From Pseudomonadota bacterium (lineage in GTDB: Bacteria; Pseudomonadota; Gammaproteobacteria; Burkholderiales; Burkholderiaceae_D): 6,906 bases of DNA. This document shows positions 5,391 through 6,906 of this stretch, in pieces. The DNA lies in assembly GCA_023416415.1 (NCBI GenBank), contig JAEZHR010000216.1, positions 1-6,906 on the forward strand, written 5' to 3'. The first letter of the stretch is position 1; each line of letters begins with the position of its first letter. Made by a program: the position numbers and the translations under genes. The notes beneath the pieces were generated by a model. The model saw only the letters and a program-made list of their open reading frames with translations, ran no database searches and was not told the DNA's origin.

Positions 5391-6686
5391 TCATTTCATC
5401 TGATTAGGCAGAGCCAGTACGATCTCCGGGAAGAAATAGAGCAGCACGACAGAGAGCACCATCAGCAGGAAAAGCGGAAATGCATTCATTGCAATCTCGC
5501 TGATTTCTTTCTTGGTCAGCCCCTGAAGCACAAAGAGATTGAATCCGACCGGTGGCGTGATCTGCGCCATCTCGACGACGACGATGATGAAAATGCCGAA
5601 CCAGATCAGATCAAATCCAGCCGCCTGTACCGTGGGTAGCAGGACCGCCATGGTCAGAACAACCATTGAAATGCCGTCAAGGAAGCAGCCGAGTATGATG
5701 AACAGAACGGTCAAGGCCATGATCAGCATGAAGGGCGACAGGTTCAGCGTGCCTATCCACTCGGCCATGTGACGTGGCAAACCGATGAAACCCATTGCCA
5801 GCGTCAGGAAAGCCGCGCCACCAAGAATCAGGCCAATCATGCAGTACATACGGGTGGCACCCAGGATGCCGGCCTTGAACGTTTCCCAGTTCAGCGATCC
5901 CTCGATGCGCGCCAATACCAAAGCACCTGCAACACCAAGTGCAGCAGCTTCGGTCGCAGTTGCGATGCCAGCATAGATCGAACCGAGCACCAGTGCGATC
6001 AGCGTGACGACGGGTATCAGGTGGCGCGATGCCACGATTTTCTCGCGCAGCGACGTGCGAGCGGAAGCTGCCGGGATTTGATCGGGATGCAGCAGCGACC
6101 AGACCACCACGTACCCCATGAACAGCAGACCGAGCAGCAGGCCCGGAAGTACACCAGCAACGAAGAGCTTCGCAATCGACACATTTGCGGCCACACCGTA
6201 GACGATCATGATGATCGAAGGCGGAATGAGCAGCCCGAGCGTACCGGCACCTGCCAGCGTGCCCACCGCCATCCTGTCCGGATAGCCGCGCTTTTTCAGC
6301 TCTGGCAGGGCAATTTTCCCCACAGTTGCACATGTAGCAGCAGAAGAACCCGACACCGCAGCAAAGATGGTGCAGCCAACGATGTTCACATGCAGCAGCC
6401 GTCCCGGCAAGCGCTCCAACCAAGGTGACAAGCCCTTGAAAAGATCCTCCGACAACTTGCTGCGGAACAGGATCTCACCCATCCACAGGAACAGCGGCAA
6501 GGCCGTCAATGTCCAGCTCGAAGTTGCGCCCCATATCGTCAGGGCCATGCTGTCGCCCGCGGGACGGCTGGTAAAGGTCTCCATCGCAAAAATCGCCACA
6601 CCCAGAAGGGAAAGGCCGATCCACAATCCTGATCCGAGGGCCGCAAACAGCACGACGATCAGAAGCAAAGCCATCCACATATCCAT
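5391..6686 (-). CDS. dctM: TRAP transporter large permease subunit (DctM family)
   Basis: This 431-residue polytopic inner-membrane protein is the ion-driven channel of a tripartite ATP-independent periplasmic transporter, with about twelve hydrophobic segments from residue 4 to 425. Family signatures are clear: PLFLWMGEILF (64-74), FAAVSGSSAATCATVG (108-123), GAGTLGLLIPPSIIMIVYG (146-164), GIATATEAAALGV (240-252), and ITPPVGFNLFVLQG (376-389). Length matches the usual 425-435. The start at 6686 is chosen because AGGAGA lies five bases upstream and the protein then begins directly with the first hydrophobic helix; the longer frame from 6743 overlaps the upstream gene. Only ten bases separate it from the small permease stop, so the two are surely co-transcribed and probably translationally coupled. 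Substrate would be set by the missing periplasmic binding protein, generally a carboxylate or amino-acid-like solute. Confidence 0.96.
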   Translation of the reverse strand: MDMWMALLLIVVLFAALGSGLWIGLSLLGVAIFAMETFTSRPAGDSMALTIWGATSSWTLTALPLFLWMGEILFRSKLSEDLFKGLSPWLERLPGRLLHVNIVGCTIFAAVSGSSAATCATVGKIALPELKKRGYPDRMAVGTLAGAGTLGLLIPPSIIMIVYGVAANVSIAKLFVAGVLPGLLLGLLFMGYVVVWSLLHPDQIPAASARTSLREKIVASRHLIPVVTLIALVLGSIYAGIATATEAAALGVAGALVLARIEGSLNWETFKAGILGATRMYCMIGLILGGAAFLTLAMGFIGLPRHMAEWIGTLNLSPFMLIMALTVLFIILGCFLDGISMVVLTMAVLLPTVQAAGFDLIWFGIFIIVVVEMAQITPPVGFNLFVLQGLTKKEISEIAMNAFPLFLLMVLSVVLLYFFPEIVLALPNQMK

Positions 6687-6691
6687 TCTTT

Positions 6692-6697
6692 TCTCCT
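6692..6697 (-). promoter_or_regulatory. Ribosome binding site of the large permease, touching the small permease stop
   Basis: On the minus strand the sequence TGAGGAGA combines the stop codon of the small permease (6699-6697) with the AGGAGA of the large permease, five bases before ATG 6686. This arrangement suggests coupled translation that keeps the two membrane subunits in proportion. Confidence 0.75.
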
Positions 6698-6906
6698 CAC
6701 TCCACGCGAGCCATTTCGGCAGGAGCCAAAACCTCGCGCTCACGCGATGCCAGCTTTAAATACAAATCTTCAAGCAATGCGATTGCCAGACCAATGCAGC
6801 CAAGCGCCATCGAAAGCTGCGGAATCCAGAGCGGGCTCATGTCGGCAGCGGGAGAAATGTCGTGCGTGACGTAGGACAACCAGACCAGGCGCACTGAATA
6901 CCATGC
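6697..6906 (-). CDS. dctQ: TRAP transporter small permease subunit, C-terminal part (DctQ family)
   Basis: The frame is open through the right edge and ends with TGA at 6699-6697, giving the last 69 residues of a protein that starts outside the window. It shows the end of one membrane segment (AWYSVRLVWLSY). A short periplasmic connector with the typical SPLWIP motif follows, then a last hydrophobic helix (about residues 28-45 of the fragment, QLSMALGCIGLAIALLEDL) and a charged cytoplasmic tail. This matches the third and fourth helices of DctQ-type subunits, which pair with the large permease and are required for TRAP transport. A GTG at 6894 is in frame but would cut through the membrane segment, so it is not a start. 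Assignment rests on these features and on the adjoining large permease gene. Confidence 0.88.
   Translation of the reverse strand, partial: AWYSVRLVWLSYVTHDISPAADMSPLWIPQLSMALGCIGLAIALLEDLYLKLASREREVLAPAEMARVE

Noticed and set aside
1..6906. CRISPR array, rRNA or intact tRNA genes
   Set aside because: No spaced direct repeats of 24-40 bases and no conserved RNA gene motifs were seen on either strand.

Overview
The window most resembles a chromosomal stretch of a betaproteobacterium, probably Burkholderiales (Bordetella/Achromobacter-like). This is inferred from the high G+C coding style on the right, the TRAP transporter plus DUF1445 pair, the Tsr-type chemoreceptor and the winged-helix regulator type. 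No marker gene fixes the species.

Layout, left to right. (1) Positions 1-107 hold the 3' end of an IS5-family transposase and probably the right end of that insertion sequence. (2) Positions 161-676 encode a CesT/Tir-type type III secretion chaperone with no partner effector in view. (3) Positions 677-1194 have no convincing gene. They hold a perfect 17-bp inverted repeat (802-841) and a 12-unit hexanucleotide array (1053-1124). (4) A MarR-like winged-helix regulator lies on the minus strand (1195-1722). It is divergent from a methyl-accepting chemotaxis protein on the plus strand (1941-3578), with an AT-rich intergenic promoter region between them. (5) From 3749 to the right edge everything is on the minus strand. 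In transcription order: the end of a TRAP small permease (dctQ type), a TRAP large permease (dctM type), a hairpin with a nearby U-tract, a DUF1445 putative hydro-lyase, and a glutathione S-transferase.

Functionally, the right part looks like a catabolic or uptake cluster. The TRAP permeases import an organic acid or amino-acid-like solute. The DUF1445 enzyme, related to the D-glutamate cyclase domain, plausibly acts on the imported compound or a derivative. The GST may be co-transcribed but its role is open. The periplasmic binding protein that would define the substrate lies outside the window. The left part (IS end, isolated secretion chaperone, repeats, visibly lower G+C) has the look of an accessory or rearranged region. 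I found no clear previously undescribed system. The most unusual elements are the hexanucleotide array and the isolated type III chaperone next to an IS end.
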